Source of the DNA: Saccharum officinarum
Taxonomy: Eukaryota > Streptophyta > Magnoliopsida > Poales > Poaceae
NCBI GenBank assembly: GCA_020631735.1
Contig: CM036160.1
Span: 115,612,680-115,676,679, forward strand
Direction: 5' to 3'
DNA length: 64,000 nucleotides
A program made the translations under genes and the position numbers. Positions 1 through 11,760 of this stretch are shown one piece after another; within the stretch, counting starts at the first letter, position 1; every line of letters starts with the position of its first letter. The notes under the pieces are model-generated. The model did not search any database. It saw only the letters and a list, made by a program, of their open reading frames with translations, and was not told where the DNA came from.

Positions 1-1061
1 TGCACCTGAATGTTCTATCAGTCTGAATATTTTTCTAATTTTCAGAGAACTTTATTTTGTCTACTTGGTGGCATGCTACTTTAGATTTCTTATTATGCTA
101 CATAGTTTTTTGTTGTAAGATTCCTTTTCGTTAGTCCCATGTTTATAAGACCTGAAAAGTACTTGTATGGAAGACTTGGAAAAATCACAGCTTGGACTAT
201 CGTTAGATAACTTATATATTTCATTATATTTTCTTGGTTAAATCATACCAATTATAGCTTAATTTTTATACTAACATGTGCTATGCTGGTTCTTCCATCT
301 GGTAACTCCATCTTGAGCTTGGCCGCTTTCTGTCTCTTTTTTTGCGGGCACAACTGATAACCTGTCAAAGGTCAATATATATGATCCACAATTTTGACTT
401 TAATATGTAACATTATAAACATGTTGTGTACTGTTTGCCATCCGAGCTCCTAAACTATCTTATTGCAGTGTATTTTCAAAGACTACAGATTCCTAAGCAA
501 TCAAAAAACATGAACCACATAATGAGATCCTATCTTGAAGTTGCCTACAAACTTCTTGCCAAAATATCTCAAAATATAAATAAGTGTGGATATCGCTTTG
601 TTCATGAATAGTCTTTCTTATTCATGCATGCTAAATTGCTAATGATTGATATAACTTGCTTTTTCTAAATTGTTCTGTACATTCTATTTTGAATGTGTCT
701 GTAGACTTCATTACCACAAGTGAAGTAGTACTGACTATGCAAGGTCCTAACTCTTTAACTATAAAGTTTTATCTTATAATTACCATTTTAATGTTGTGTT
801 TCATAATTTCATTTGTTGAAGCATGACCTCTCAGAAAACATAAATTTAGTACTGCATTTTTTTAGGCGGTCACACACATTGACACATAAAATATCTGGAG
901 CAACATTGCATAGGCGCAGTTAAGTTTCGGACAATATCTAATGCCTTCCCTTTCTTGAATCTCAATCTAAATTTGCGTGACAAAAAAAGATGGTACTAGC
1001 GAAATCGAAATGCCAACCCCCAAAGAATATTATACTGGGCTTGTCAAGGTATATATCCTGA
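1..1061. other. AT-rich spacer, no gene recognised
   Basis: AT-rich sequence with no coding exon, repeat end or RNA gene that I can support. A 61-codon open frame at 426-611 has no recognisable domain, and the surrounding sequence is non-coding in character. It could be intron or flank of a gene to the left of the window. Confidence 0.4.
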
Positions 1062-1688
1062 CACTAGTAGACAGGTGAGTTTTAATCCCGGTTCGGAACT
1101 GGCGGACTAAAGCCCATCCTCAAAACTAAAAAAATAAATTAAATCTTGGGAGACCGCTCTTGTGGTGCGGTGTGTGAGAGGTCCCAGGTCACGCAACTGG
1201 GACTAAAGCCCATCCTCGAAACTAAAAAAATAGTTTAAATCTTGGGAGACCGCTCTCGCGGTGCGTGAGATTCGAACCCAAGACCCCCTTGCCTTGCGCG
1301 TAACTTCCTTACCAACTCAACTGCAAACCACATCTGACAAAGTCCTTGGCGCTCTCCTTTTGAATTCACCCGTAGGGGACCTTTAGTCCCAGTTAGAAGA
1401 CCTTTAATCCGGGTTTGTGACACCAACCGGAACTAAAAGGTCACCCTTTAGTCCCGGTTGGTGTTACCAACCGGAATTAAAGGTTGGAGGACTTTTAGTC
1501 CGGGTTAATAACACCAACCGCCGATTGGAACTACAAACCGGGACTAAAGGTCCCTGCTGCACTATCCGTTGGGCAGGGGATTCTAGTCCCGGTTGGTGGT
1601 TCCAACCGAGACTAAATCTCTTATTAGTCCTGGGCCAAATTCCGAACGGGACTAAAAGCCAAGATCGAAAGTCTGTTCTCTACCAGTG
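1062..1688. mobile_element. Non-autonomous CACTA transposon
   Basis: The element begins CACTAGTAGACAGG and ends CTGTTCTCTACCAGTG, so its inverted ends both start CACT(A/G)GTAGA. It is flanked by a 3-bp duplication, TGA, at 1059-1061 and 1689-1691, as expected for CACTA (En/Spm) elements. Inside are repeated subterminal motifs of the TTTAGTCCCGGTTGG / CCAACCGGGACTAAA type in both orientations. No transposase is present (627 bp). A tRNA-like stretch lies at 1259-1332 on the minus strand. Confidence 0.85.
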
Positions 1689-1691
1689 TGA

Positions 1692-2150
1692 GTTGCCCCC
1701 TGTCCAGCTCCATTGAGGAAGCGGCAAAGCTGCGTCTATGTTTCTAGTTACAGAATGAAAATACAAGCATTTGAGACCACAATTAGGGAAAGAAAGAACC
1801 CAGTGAACCAACGTCGAAAAGGATTTTTTTAGAAATTGTTAGAGAAACCTCTTGTTTGGTGCTTCCAATACCTTTTGGCGACTTAGAAAACTCAATAGTT
1901 TTGGAAAGATATGTTTGAAAACTCTTGGAGATGCTTTATGCCACCAAGAAGGGAGGTACCAAGGTTGACTAGTCGCGTGTGCCAGGGACATAGGAGGAAA
2001 TAGCTTGATTTTCTATCGCTCATTACTTGCATATGCCACCTAGAATGACACTTTGTTTGAGGAACATAGCACACTCGCGCTACGGTTTTGCACCGAAGCT
2101 CTGAAGATTTTTGAATCTCTAAAACAGAAAGATGATGCACACATGGGTGC
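1692..2150. other. Annexin 3' flank
   Basis: This stretch lies between the CACTA element and the annexin stop codon. The right-hand part (about 1880-2150) is probably the annexin 3' untranslated region on the minus strand. I see no further gene or repeat. Confidence 0.35.
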
Positions 2151-5100
2151 TTACTCCTGCCCCCTTAGCAAGGTCAGCAACATGTCCCTGTAGCCAAAGG
2201 AGGTGTCGCCGGCAACGTCGACGCTCACGGCGCTCCCGTACCTCGCCCTGTATTCCTCCTTGATCTGCTCCATGTCGACCTCCGCCCGCGACACGATCAC
2301 CCTCGTGAGCATGTCCTCGTACGTCCCCAGTCCGAGGATTGAGTGCCTGATGACCTGGCCATGTCAGCAGCACGCACTGAATGTTAATTTAGCGGGGCTT
2401 TGCTACGGTACAACTCTTAGCTAGTAAGAGGTAGGGCGTGATTGGTTGCCGGTTGAGCTTAGCCAGGCTCGCACTTGCCAACCAGGCCCGCAGGAACCAG
2501 GCGGAGACGGTACAAGAGCTAGTTGTTTGGTACACCCTCTGTCTGTGTGTCGTTTCCGGTTTTTGTGCCCGCAAGTTTAACTCGATTTGTATAAAATGCG
2601 TGCAACATTTGTATCTCCAAATAAATTTATTAAAAAACTAGATTCAAAGACATTTCCAATGATACTAATTATATAACATAAATATTAATATTTTTTAATA
2701 TATATTTAATTAAAGTTGTTTCTCGGGAAACGTAAAGCGACAAACATTTATGGACGGAGGGAGTAGGTTGAATCGACAGGGACAGGCCAGACAGTGCTAT
2801 TGTTTGGATGCCTGATAGGGTGTGTTCACTTCGCGAAAAGTAGGTGAAAAGTTACTGTAGCATCTTTCGTTGTTATTTGGCAAAATTTGTCCAATCATGG
2901 ACTAACTAGGCTCAAAAGATTTGTCCCGACATTTACAGACAAACTATACAATTAGTTATCTTTTTTACCTACATTTAATGCTCCATGCATGCGTCAAAAG
3001 ATTTGATGTGATGAGTGTAAGAGGAAATATTTTGGGTTGGGACGGGGAAGTGGACAAGGCCTCAGCAGCTGGACGTGCGTGCTTGCACTGCGCGAGCCAG
3101 GCTCACCGGAAACGAGGTTGAATTCCGTTTCTGCGCAGCCAGGCCGGAGCAGTACTTTTGCATCAGTCGAACCAGGCTCAAACAAGCATACAGCTAACCA
3201 ATCACGTGTTCCCTGCACCCCACGGGCCAGGTTTCTCTGTATGCAGGAAACCAATCACGCCCGTAAGAGTTCAAATAAATCCAAGCCCTTGAATATTATG
3301 ACAAATAAAATAATTAATAAAAAGAAAACTAAATAACCAATTGTCTTCCTTTTATCTGCATGTGTACATGCAATTTGTCTCCTTTTTGTTGCGACGAATG
3401 GCTACACACTTCATGGAAGGCCATTGGAGATAATTTCGGAATCAAAAATCAAGTTTCCAAGACATACCTATTTCATGTTTCTTAATTGGGCATGGTCACG
3501 TTACAACAAAAAAATATATTACAATACAATCAAACTATGAATTGAATAAGCTTTGTTTTTTTCATGTTGAAAATAAAACGAATTTAAATTTCCCGTCCAT
3601 TCGTCACGTTTCAACAAACAAAATAAATTTTACAAAATCATGTTGGGTCACATATTATATTTTTAGTTACAAAACAATGTTACACCGGTGTCATTTTACA
3701 TTAGGTATGAAAGTTAAATTATTTATAGTAATCTTTGCAACTATTACATACCTCTCATTATGTCATGATCCATATCAGTTTGTTACATTATAATTAAAAC
3801 TTATATAAATCTATATACGTGTACCATGAAATAGCCCTATAGCATTCTAAACTAAGAATTATAATAGGATAAATACAAAGAACTATGTATTAGTTCTAAC
3901 TATAAATTATTGTGTTATATATACAACAAAATAAAATACGGCTGCACATTTTTGAAGTGTGTGCCCCACGGCTATGCATGTGTGTGTCCATGTCCACGTT
4001 ATTAAAAACTTGAGATCATGTTAGGGAAGTAAGATCATTCATGCATATTAGATATAACAGGAAGATATTTATTTCCTTATATATCCTATTACGTCTTAGG
4101 AGGTAATATATGACAATTGCGATTCAGATCGATGGTTCATAGTTATTTGGGTGTACTATAGTAAGACCTAGTTAGCGCCAGCCAACCACCTCGACGGTGC
4201 CGAGCTGGCGAGCGGGGCTCTGCTTCTCGGCCGACCTACCTCTGCAAAGTGCTTTTCCGGCGACGTTAAGCACAGGACGGCGCTCCTCAGCATCCCGGCA
4301 AGCTGCTTGCTGCCGCCGCCGCCGCAATGGCTGCTCCCGATATCCTGAATGGACGAACAGCTGAAGGCATATGCACAAGAATGCAGGAACATTTCAACAT
4401 TTCAACGTGACAACGTACCTCGACGACGTCTGTTCCTTGGTCGTCCTTGTACTGCTGGAACGTCGCTCTGAGCTGAGGCTTGCTACGGGTGCTAATGATC
4501 CGGGCAACTTCGTCCCCGTGCAGGCGCTTCTCTATGATGGCCTCTGACAGCTGAGCCGCCTCCAGCTTCGCGACGTCCATGTCGACGTGCTCGCCGGCGT
4601 AGCGGTAGGAGCTCACAAGACGGAGCAACATCTGTAGTGTAGGTGTAGTACAGGAGCAGAGACCCTTCTGAAGTCTGAACATTCTGAACATGTCGATCCG
4701 GCATGCAGCGAAAGAGACGAGAGCTTGGACGGAAGATTCCACGTTTCCACGCATGATCTCACGTACCGTCTTGAGAGGCTCTTGGAGCGCAGGAGAAGAC
4801 GCGACGTCTTCCTCGACGGAGCTGCTGAACAGCTTGCGGTAGATCTTCCTGACGGCCATGAGGTGGTCCGGGGTGGAAGCGCACGACACCTCGACCAGCA
4901 CCGAGACGTAGCTCTCGTCCTTCTTCTTCACCGCCTCGTGCACCAGGTTCGCGTCCCGTTCAGCCGGATCCATCGTCCACAGGATCATCGCTTTCTGAGT
5001 CAACAAAGGAAATGGAGGAAAAGGAGAAACGCATCGCAAGTTCAGAGAACTCGATCTGCATGCCGTCGTCTGATGATAAACTGGAGTACGACGAGAGACA

Positions 5101-5565
5101 GGTGATCGAGCTTCCTGTTCTTGGCATCCATCGTATCGCAGGAGGTTCTATACTGCCTACCCAGAAATCGACGGAGAGGAGGCAGTGGCGGGAGAGCTTG
5201 TAGCGGAAGCAGTTGAGGAGAGGCTCCCGGTAGAGGAAGGCGTAGGCGCGCCGGATCGCCGCCCGCTGCGCCGCCGTGCGCCGGCACAGCACCCCGATCA
5301 GAGCGGCCTTGTCCGCCCGCCATCCTGCAACAGTGCTCACCATCGACACAGATTTGCCGCGTCAGTATTGAAACTGTCAAGAAATTCAGGTAACGGAAGA
5401 CTAAGCTGATAGGATTCATCAGTGTTCATGACTGCCTAGCAGCGCATCGGAAGATCACAGGAGAATAAGCCAGTAGTAACTAGGATTGCCTTGGAGCGCG
5501 TTCCTCAGGCTCTCAGCGTCCTCGGAGGCGGTCGGCGGAGGGCTCGGGACGGCGACGGTGGACAT
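2151..5565 (-). CDS. Annexin, six coding exons
   Basis: Complete plant annexin (calcium-dependent phospholipid-binding protein), 329 residues, typical length. Exons on the minus strand: 5490-5565, 5161-5324, 4767-4994, 4419-4631, 4240-4344 and 2151-2354; the joins keep frame throughout. The ATG at 5563-5565 lies about 65 bp downstream of a TATA box. Repeat 1 has GWRADK (residues 26-31) where active annexin repeats carry GxGT, so its calcium site looks lost. Repeat 2 contains LWTMDPAERDAN, and repeat 4 keeps GLGT (270-273) in HSILGLGTYEDML. The protein ends LLTLLRGQE. Intron 1 begins with GC rather than GT (CAAG|GCAATC), a GC-AG intron. Intron 5 is 1.9 kb and carries nested MITEs. The exon structure and annexin identity are certain; the subfamily is not assigned. 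Confidence 0.93.
2434..3262. mobile_element. Tourist-like element in annexin intron 5
   Basis: The ends are inverted: GGGCGTGATTGGTT at the left, AACCAATCACGCCC at the right. The flanking 3-bp duplication is GTA (2431-2433 and 3263-3265), fitting PIF/Harbinger-type MITEs. It is long (829 bp) because another MITE-like copy (about 2817-3010, with the CTGTAGCA and GGACTAACTAGGCTC-type core) lies inside it. It carries repeated GCCAGGC-type motifs shared with the element at 50961-51293. Confidence 0.75.
3263..4239. other. Rest of annexin intron 5
   Basis: AT-rich intronic sequence between the Tourist-like element and annexin exon 5. No conserved exon or recognisable repeat was seen. Confidence 0.5.
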
Positions 5566-5627
5566 GCTGTCTGATCTGATCCCTGAGCGGCGATATGATT
5601 CTGTTGCATTGGCGAAGGAAGATGCAT

Positions 5628-5636
5628 TTTATATAT
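5628..5636 (-). promoter_or_regulatory. TATA box of annexin gene
   Basis: On the minus strand the sequence reads TATATATAAAA, about 65 bp upstream of the annexin ATG. This predicts a short 5' leader of roughly 30-40 nt. Confidence 0.6.
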
Positions 5637-6239
5637 ACAGGTGGACTGGATCGGATGATCGAGGAGACGAGAGCGTTGCAACGACGTCGCACCGGAAGAA
5701 TTCAGAGCGAAACTGCGTGGTACAGATCACAAAGCATTTCAGCTTTGTAACTTTATTTATTTGTTATTGGGAATCATCTGAAAGCTAACAATGTCTTCAA
5801 CGAATATACTGTGCAGTATTAATATTATTTGCCCAACGGCCAACGCTTTAACAAAGTTGCATAAAGATGAACTCATACATGTAGCACAATGGCACAAATG
5901 CATAGTATAATCTATGCACGATTACACAAAACAGGAAGTGCTACAGCCGTGCAATGGCATCATTGAAAAGAGAGAGGAGTAATAGACAGATAAAAGTATA
6001 AAGATAAAGCAATCAGATGATATGCAAACCTTTCTCATTTTTTTATCTGAACATAAGATAAACCTTTCTCACTTGCCTTTTCAATATGTTTTTTTTCTGA
6101 GTAACCAAGGACTCAATACACCAGCCACCGTCGGCGTCTCGGCGACACCGACACATGAACACGACAAGGAAAAGAAAAATGGCAAAGCTTCATTTTGTCA
6201 TGGGCCTCCTTACTTTTAGAAATTTTATCATGGGCCTCA

Positions 6240-7320
6240 GTTCACCTACGTGCAATGTCTGGGCCAGGCCCAATAGGCCTATATTATGTTAACAAAAGAA
6301 GCGATTCTAAACACACACACAAAGTGGCCATGCCAGTGCCCGGATGTCTGGATGGACGTGCGCGTCCGGACGCCCGCACAACCTGTCCCAGTCCGCTGAT
6401 TTTTTCCTGCCCCGTCGCAGTGCCGGCGTGTTCAGTCGACTCGCCTCACACATGCAGCCCGTCTTGTCTGTCTCGATTCAAGGTCATTTGCCCTGGCATG
6501 CACGTGCACCCCGCCCCTGTCATGCTTCGAACTGTCGGCCCCAGCGAGCTCCATCTGCAGGACACCGGCACGCCTCGCGCTTCGTCCGCCGGCCCCCAGC
6601 TCGCCACACCCCATTCCCCGACGTCCATGCCGTGCCACCATCACTCCCTGCACCCCTGAATCTACGAACACCATGAAGCACGTGCAACATGAAACACTTG
6701 AATGCAACCTACATATGAAAGAGATAAAACATCTAGAATATACACTTGCAACATATGTGTGAAACATATGCAACACCTAGATAAAACATTTGCAACTTAC
6801 AACAAAAACACTTATTGCACACATAAGAATGAAACCGATAAAACATCTGGAACATATTGTTACAACATATGTGTAAAACATATGCAACATCCAGATCAGA
6901 ATGTATGCAACATACGTCTGGAATAGATGAAACATTTCAAATAAACCTTTGGAACACTTGCAACATGCCCAATCTACTATTGCAACACCGATACGAAACA
7001 ATTGCAACGTACCTCTCAAACATCTAAAACATTTAACATACGCTGCAACATTCGCTTTACCGCAACATTTCCTTGTTGAGGTTGTGTGTCGACAGTGGCC
7101 ACGACGTTCTGGTGGGGAACGGCGGCATTGGCAGCACTTCGCGCGCGCGCAGGGGGCATAACATGGCGTGCAGCAGTGGGGACGCGATGCGCAGCGAGCG
7201 TGGCGATCAAGGGGGCACAACGCGAGATAGGGTGCGCTATGGGAAAGATAGCAGCAGCGAGCGCGCGTTGCAACAGCACGTGATAGACGAGCATGAGAGT
7301 GAAAGATATTTTTAATAGAG
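6240..7320. repeat. AACATATG-type degenerate repeat with GC-rich flanks
   Basis: Between about 6660 and 7060 the sequence is a run of degenerate short units of the form GCAACATATGTGTGAAACA / ATGCAACATCCAGATAAAAC. It is bordered by GC-rich stretches (6330-6660 and 7080-7310) that are open in several frames but match nothing I recognise. A second copy, split by another element, lies at 42590-45400. This is probably a non-autonomous grass transposon with captured GC-rich sequence. The ends were not defined. Confidence 0.5.
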
Positions 7321-7512
7321 ATGGTGAGATGCATTGAGAAACGAGGCTTGTTGGACTGTCGACGGACGGCGTCCGCTTCTCAGCATCACCGCAAAAAGAG
7401 CCGAAGGCACGTTCGCACGTGGACTATGCAAATGAATCGTTGCGTGCCGGCGTGGCGACGTCGCAACTCGCAAGTCCGAAGCGGCTACCTTTGACAGGCA
7501 GGGCCCACCAGA

Positions 7513-7537
7513 GAGGGGGGGGGGGGGGGGGGGGGGA
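7513..7537 (+). repeat. Poly-G tract upstream of F-box gene
   Basis: A nearly uninterrupted G run of about 20 bases lies about 110 bp upstream of the F-box start codon. It could form a G-quadruplex, and its length is likely polymorphic or error-prone in assembly. Confidence 0.8.
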
Positions 7538-7643
7538 GGTGTGGAAATCAGGGGGCTGGCTGTAAGAGAAGATATCCCGTCCTCTCGCCGTCGCCGACCT
7601 ACCACTCCCGGTCCCGGTGGAAAGAGAGGGCGGGGGCAAGGGG

Positions 7644-10308
7644 ATGGCAAAGCGCCGTCGCCACGCGTTGGCGCCGGTGGTGGAGGAGCTGATCTCGCCG
7701 ATGAACAGCCTGGACGACGGCTGCCTGATGCACATCTTCAGCTTCCTTAGCCCAATCCCAGGTTCGATTCGCTCCGAACCCTATGCCTCCACGTCCACGC
7801 CTTCGTAGGAGAACCAATCGAGTGGCGAATCTGTAACCGGTGGGGATCCGACTAGCTCCGCTAGTTGTTTGAGTAATCGGGGCGGATGGGGCGGACGGCG
7901 GAGCTAAAGAAGAATGGGTCAGAATTGGGTTGACCTGTTTTTTGCGTGTACAAGATTGGATGGTGGGAAGATCTGTTTAATTCGGTACTGATTTGATACT
8001 TCTTGGGTGTGTTGGATTGCGGGAGTCTTCTAGGTGTGCTGATGCTGTATCATGTCTTCAGTTGGTGGATGCAGTTATGCAATTGTGCTCCTGGTTTGGG
8101 TAAAATATGAAGACGAGTATAGATGACAATAACTGTTCACATGGCTTGTATGATTGTGTAGTTTCGTAGCAATAGATTTGGTGCTTTTGTATCATATATA
8201 ACTAGAGATTGAGGAATATTCAATTTGTGTTCCTCTTGCCGTTGCCATAGGCTGTCATACTTCTGAGTTCTTGTCAAATGTAGCTTTTGTGTAGATTATC
8301 TTTCAAAGCAATTTACAATAGCTAGTTTACTAATATATGGAAGTTTTTTTTTTATGTCTGGAAGTGTTTACAACCGTGGTAAGAGTTGCCTGGATGTGAC
8401 ATGTTTGAACTGTCTTTGATGGTATCTATACTTTAACTTGTACTGCTGATGTGCTTTAAAATGAGCTGTTTTTAGCAATTTCATTGTTGAACCTGCAGAT
8501 AGGTATAACACCGCCCTCGTTTGCCACAGATGGCGCTTCCTTGCATGCCACCCTCGACTATGGCTGCGTGTTGAGAGGCCAATCAGAGATGTGATGGAGC
8601 CTGGAGTTTATCCAAATCTTGAGGCCGCCGTTTCTGCTGCTAGGTCTATTTCTCTCCCTCCCTCTCTAGTTCTCATTGGGAACAGCGGATGTTATGGCTG
8701 ATCTCCATGTACCTTGTTGAAGGCCCGGTGACACCATTCTTATTGCGGCTGGTGGCTCCCATGTTGCGTGTAACATCCAAATAAAGAAGCCTATTTGCAT
8801 AGTAAGTTTTGCCTTCTATGTCCCTGAGTCCTGAAGATGTCAACAGAGATTTGATCTGACGAATGCTTCCTGCACTCGGCGTCTACATTTGTTCTTTTGT
8901 GGGTGCAACTGTGAACCCATTTTACTTACATCAGATTGGTGGGGGTGATCTTCCTGATGACACTGTATTAACCTGCTCACGTGGCTTCGACAAGTAAGCT
9001 CCCTCCCTTTTGTGGCCATTTTTCTTGTCTGCTGCTTCTGCTTCGTGATCATTTCATAGTCGTATTATGGCAGTCCATCTTTTGCAAGATTGATTACTGT
9101 CACGTTTCTTAACTTACTGTAAATTTTTTTTTCCTTTAGTACACCTTAAAAATGAAATGATTATGAGGCTTCCTGTAGATTTGTCTCAGCAGCATGTTGG
9201 CTAGGTTTATTTATGTTAAGTGACACAGTGACCAGTATAAGTGTACAACATAACTGAATCTATACGTTATTGATTTATGTGGTGTTGCAGTGGTGAAAAG
9301 TAAAATTTATCATGATTTATTATTGTATGCTTTCCCTAAACCTGACCTTGTGTGGTAGCTCTTAGTGCTGGGAGCCTGTCCTTATGGAAATATCGTAATA
9401 GGTGCGTGTTTCATGGTGCGTCCCCAAGTTTAGGTAGAGCTTTATTACTCACTAGTGAGGAGTTGCACCCTGTGGGAAATAGCTGGAGCAAGAGGTATTT
9501 CTTACCTCTTCTCTCTACAGCTGGTAGACAACTGAGGCCTACTGCAGGTTGGGGTCGGTTTTTTTCTTTTGTTAAAGGCACATATGTGTATCTAGAATCT
9601 TGGATGTGTGGGTGTGTGCCCCCTTTTTCTTAATATAATGCTTTGCAGCTCTCTGTGGGTTCGGCAAAAAAAAAAGCTTTTAGCCCTCGGTATGCCCCCT
9701 TTTTGTGTGTGTGTGTTGTATGCTTGACTTAAGGTTATTGATTCAACTATATTGGATCGTTAGTAGTTTATGTCTGCTGATAGTTGAGAGGATACAGTTG
9801 TTGACCTATTGTCTGTTTTCCATCGAAAGGTGGTAATATAGATTCTATCTACTTCATAAAATAGTGAACTTGCAAACTAGTATATGGTTCTGTTTATCTT
9901 GCTGTTTTTTTAATCAATATCTCAGTCTTACCTAGGTTTCCTTTGATTGACCTATCAAACAGCGCATTGGAGTTCCTATCAACATGCAAGATTGCAAATT
10001 TGACTATTAGAGCAGAACTTGGATGCTGCTTGCTGCATCGAAGCGGTAAATTGACCATTCAGGAGTGTTTGCTGCAGTGTGAGCAAAACCCTTTGGACTA
10101 TCTGTCCTTTCCAATAATCAGCACAGCGATAGAGTACAATTCATTTCCATCCCTCAAGGAGCAAGGGCATGGTGTAACTGTTGTTCGCACCCGCATTGAA
10201 GGGGGTGCGAAGGCCGTCAGGACGAATGGAACACTCGCGCTGCAGCGTGTGCGGGCCATCTATTCCCGTAGCTCTGTTTTCCTCTGGTTCGAAGTAGGAG
10301 AAAAGTAG
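7644..10308 (+). CDS. SKIP5: F-box protein SKIP5-like, five exons
   Basis: Complete gene of 248 residues. Exons: 7644-7761, 8499-8643, 8723-8801, 8935-8993 and 9963-10308; all joins keep frame and use GT-AG. Residues about 20-62 form the F-box (SLDDGCLMHIFSFLSPIPD, then ALVCHRWRFLACHPRLW). F-box proteins of this kind bind a SKP1-like subunit and bring targets to an SCF ubiquitin ligase. The rest resembles SKIP5 of Arabidopsis: PGDTILIAAGG, IQIKKPICIIGGG, LEFLSTCKIANLTI, AELGCCLLHRSGKLTI and RIEGGAKAV, likely a beta-helix-like repeat fold. The ATG at 7644 gives a basic N terminus (MAKRRRH). A 5'-truncated LINE lies in intron 4. The substrate is unknown. Confidence 0.92.
9366..9674 (+). mobile_element. 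5'-truncated LINE in SKIP5 intron 4
   Basis: The frame across 9362-9630 encodes a piece typical of the C-terminal end of plant LINE reverse transcriptases (SLWKYRNRCVFHG). It is followed by a 3' tail and a poly(A) run at 9666-9675. Flanking near-repeats AGCTCTTAG (9357-9365) and AGCTTTTAG (9675-9683) look like a 9-bp target duplication with one change. Confidence 0.75.
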
Positions 10309-10559
10309 AACCGCCTGTACACTAGCAATAAGCTCTCGTGTTCTTGTATCTCAATATCTGTATCATCCTAGGTCAATAGCGTTTGGTAAACTCAGATGGC
10401 TGTCTCCTGTTTGTTGTAATCTTATAATAACTGACTGATGTTTGAATCAACAATGAACATGTTGCTTTTTGAAAGTGAGCCTTGAAGAGTTTGCAGCGTA
10501 CGGATTCACAGGTGGCAATGGCGTTGATAAAAAAACTTTCCCCAGTTTTTGGATCGGCC

Positions 10560-10690
10560 GCTCAGATTATTGATTGGCTGGCTTAGCTTATCAGTCAAAT
10601 CAGTCAGTCATTCAGCAGTATTTTTTCTCTCACGATAAATTAGCGAACAGTACTATCAGCCATGGTTTATCAGCCAAGCAAATATTTTAT
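10560..10690. mobile_element. MITE remnant, GGCTGATAAGC type
   Basis: Carries the TTTTTCTCTCACGATAAAT, GCGAACAGTACTATCAGCCATGG and TTATCAGCC-type motifs also found at 26035-26155 and 55980-56109. Downstream of the SKIP5 3' end. The ends are degraded. Confidence 0.5.
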
Positions 10691-10904
10691 GCCTTGCGCG
10701 TTGGATGGCGTTGTTTGAACGGAGGACAGGACAGGACGGGGACCAATCTGGCTTTTACCCGTGGTCTAGTTCATGCAGCTCTTGTTAACTTGTCCTGCTG
10801 TATTGCTGGCTGTTGAAGCAAGAACTCAGGTTCTGGTGTAGTGTACTGAGATTTACAGTGAAGTTGGTGGTGTTTAAATTCAAGAGCTAAAGTTTAGGAT
10901 GTTA

Positions 10905-11165
10905 CATGAGAGTGTTCAGATAGTAATAATAAAATAAATTACAGAAGTCCTCAGTAATCTGCGAGACGAATTTATTAAACCTAATTAATCCAACACTGGC
11001 ACATGGTCACTGTAGCTTTACTGTAGCGCCATATTATCAAATCATGGACTAATTAGGCTTAAAAAATTCGCCTCGCAAATTAGTCACAATTTGTGCAATT
11101 AGTTATTTTTTAATCTATATTTAATACTCCGTGCATATTTCAAACATCGGATGTGACAGGGACCC
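10905..11165. mobile_element. Tourist-like MITE, degraded copy
   Basis: Shares the core GCGAGACGAATTTATTAA, ACTGTAGC, TGGACTAATTAGGCTT and TTAATACTCCGTGCAT with the better preserved copies at 11219 and 50047. The left end is lost. Confidence 0.6.
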
Positions 11166-11218
11166 GACAAGGCCACGTCATAATACGTGATATGACCATG
11201 AAGAAGTTGGGGAATTCA

Positions 11219-11559
11219 GGCCTTGTTTAGATGCGAAAACTTTTTGGTGAAAATGTCACATCGGATGTTTGGTGCGATGTCGGAAGGGGTTTTCGGATAC
11301 TAATAAAAAAACTAATTACATAGCTTGCCTGGAAACCGCGAGACGAATTTATTAAGCATAATTAATCCGTCATTAGCACATTTATTACTGTAGCACTTTA
11401 GTGTCAAATCACAGACTAATTAGGTTTAAAACGTTCATCTCACGATTTTCCAACCAAACTGTGTAATTAGTTTTTTATTTCGTCTATATTTAATACTCTA
11501 TATGTGCAAGATTCGATAGAATAGTTTTGGGGAAATTTTTTTTGAATCTAATCGAGGCC
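11219..11559. mobile_element. Tourist-like MITE with TCA duplication
   Basis: The ends are inverted (GGCCTTGTTTAGATGCG and a right end complementary to GGCCTCGATTAGATTC). They are flanked by TCA at 11216-11218 and 11560-11562. The length of 341 bp and internal sequence closely match the copy at 50047-50397. Confidence 0.8.
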
Positions 11560-11599
11560 TCATTGTTGATCCTATGGACAGAGGCTGGCAGATCCTTTC

Positions 11600-11760
11600 A
11601 TTTCCCCTGCCTGAAACTGCCAATTCAAGTCCGTGTCACTTCGCAATCTGAAAGTTACTGTAGCATCGTTCGAATCAACTATGGATTAATTAGACTCAGA
11701 TCGTTCGACTTTACACTATGCTAGATCTTTACCTACGTTAATGCTCCATGCATGCTCGTA
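11600..11760. mobile_element. MITE fragment of the GGCCTTGTTTAG family
   Basis: Contains GTTACTGTAGCATCGTTCG, ATGGATTAATTAGACTCA and AATGCTCCATGCATG, which are family core motifs. Neither end is preserved. Confidence 0.5.
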
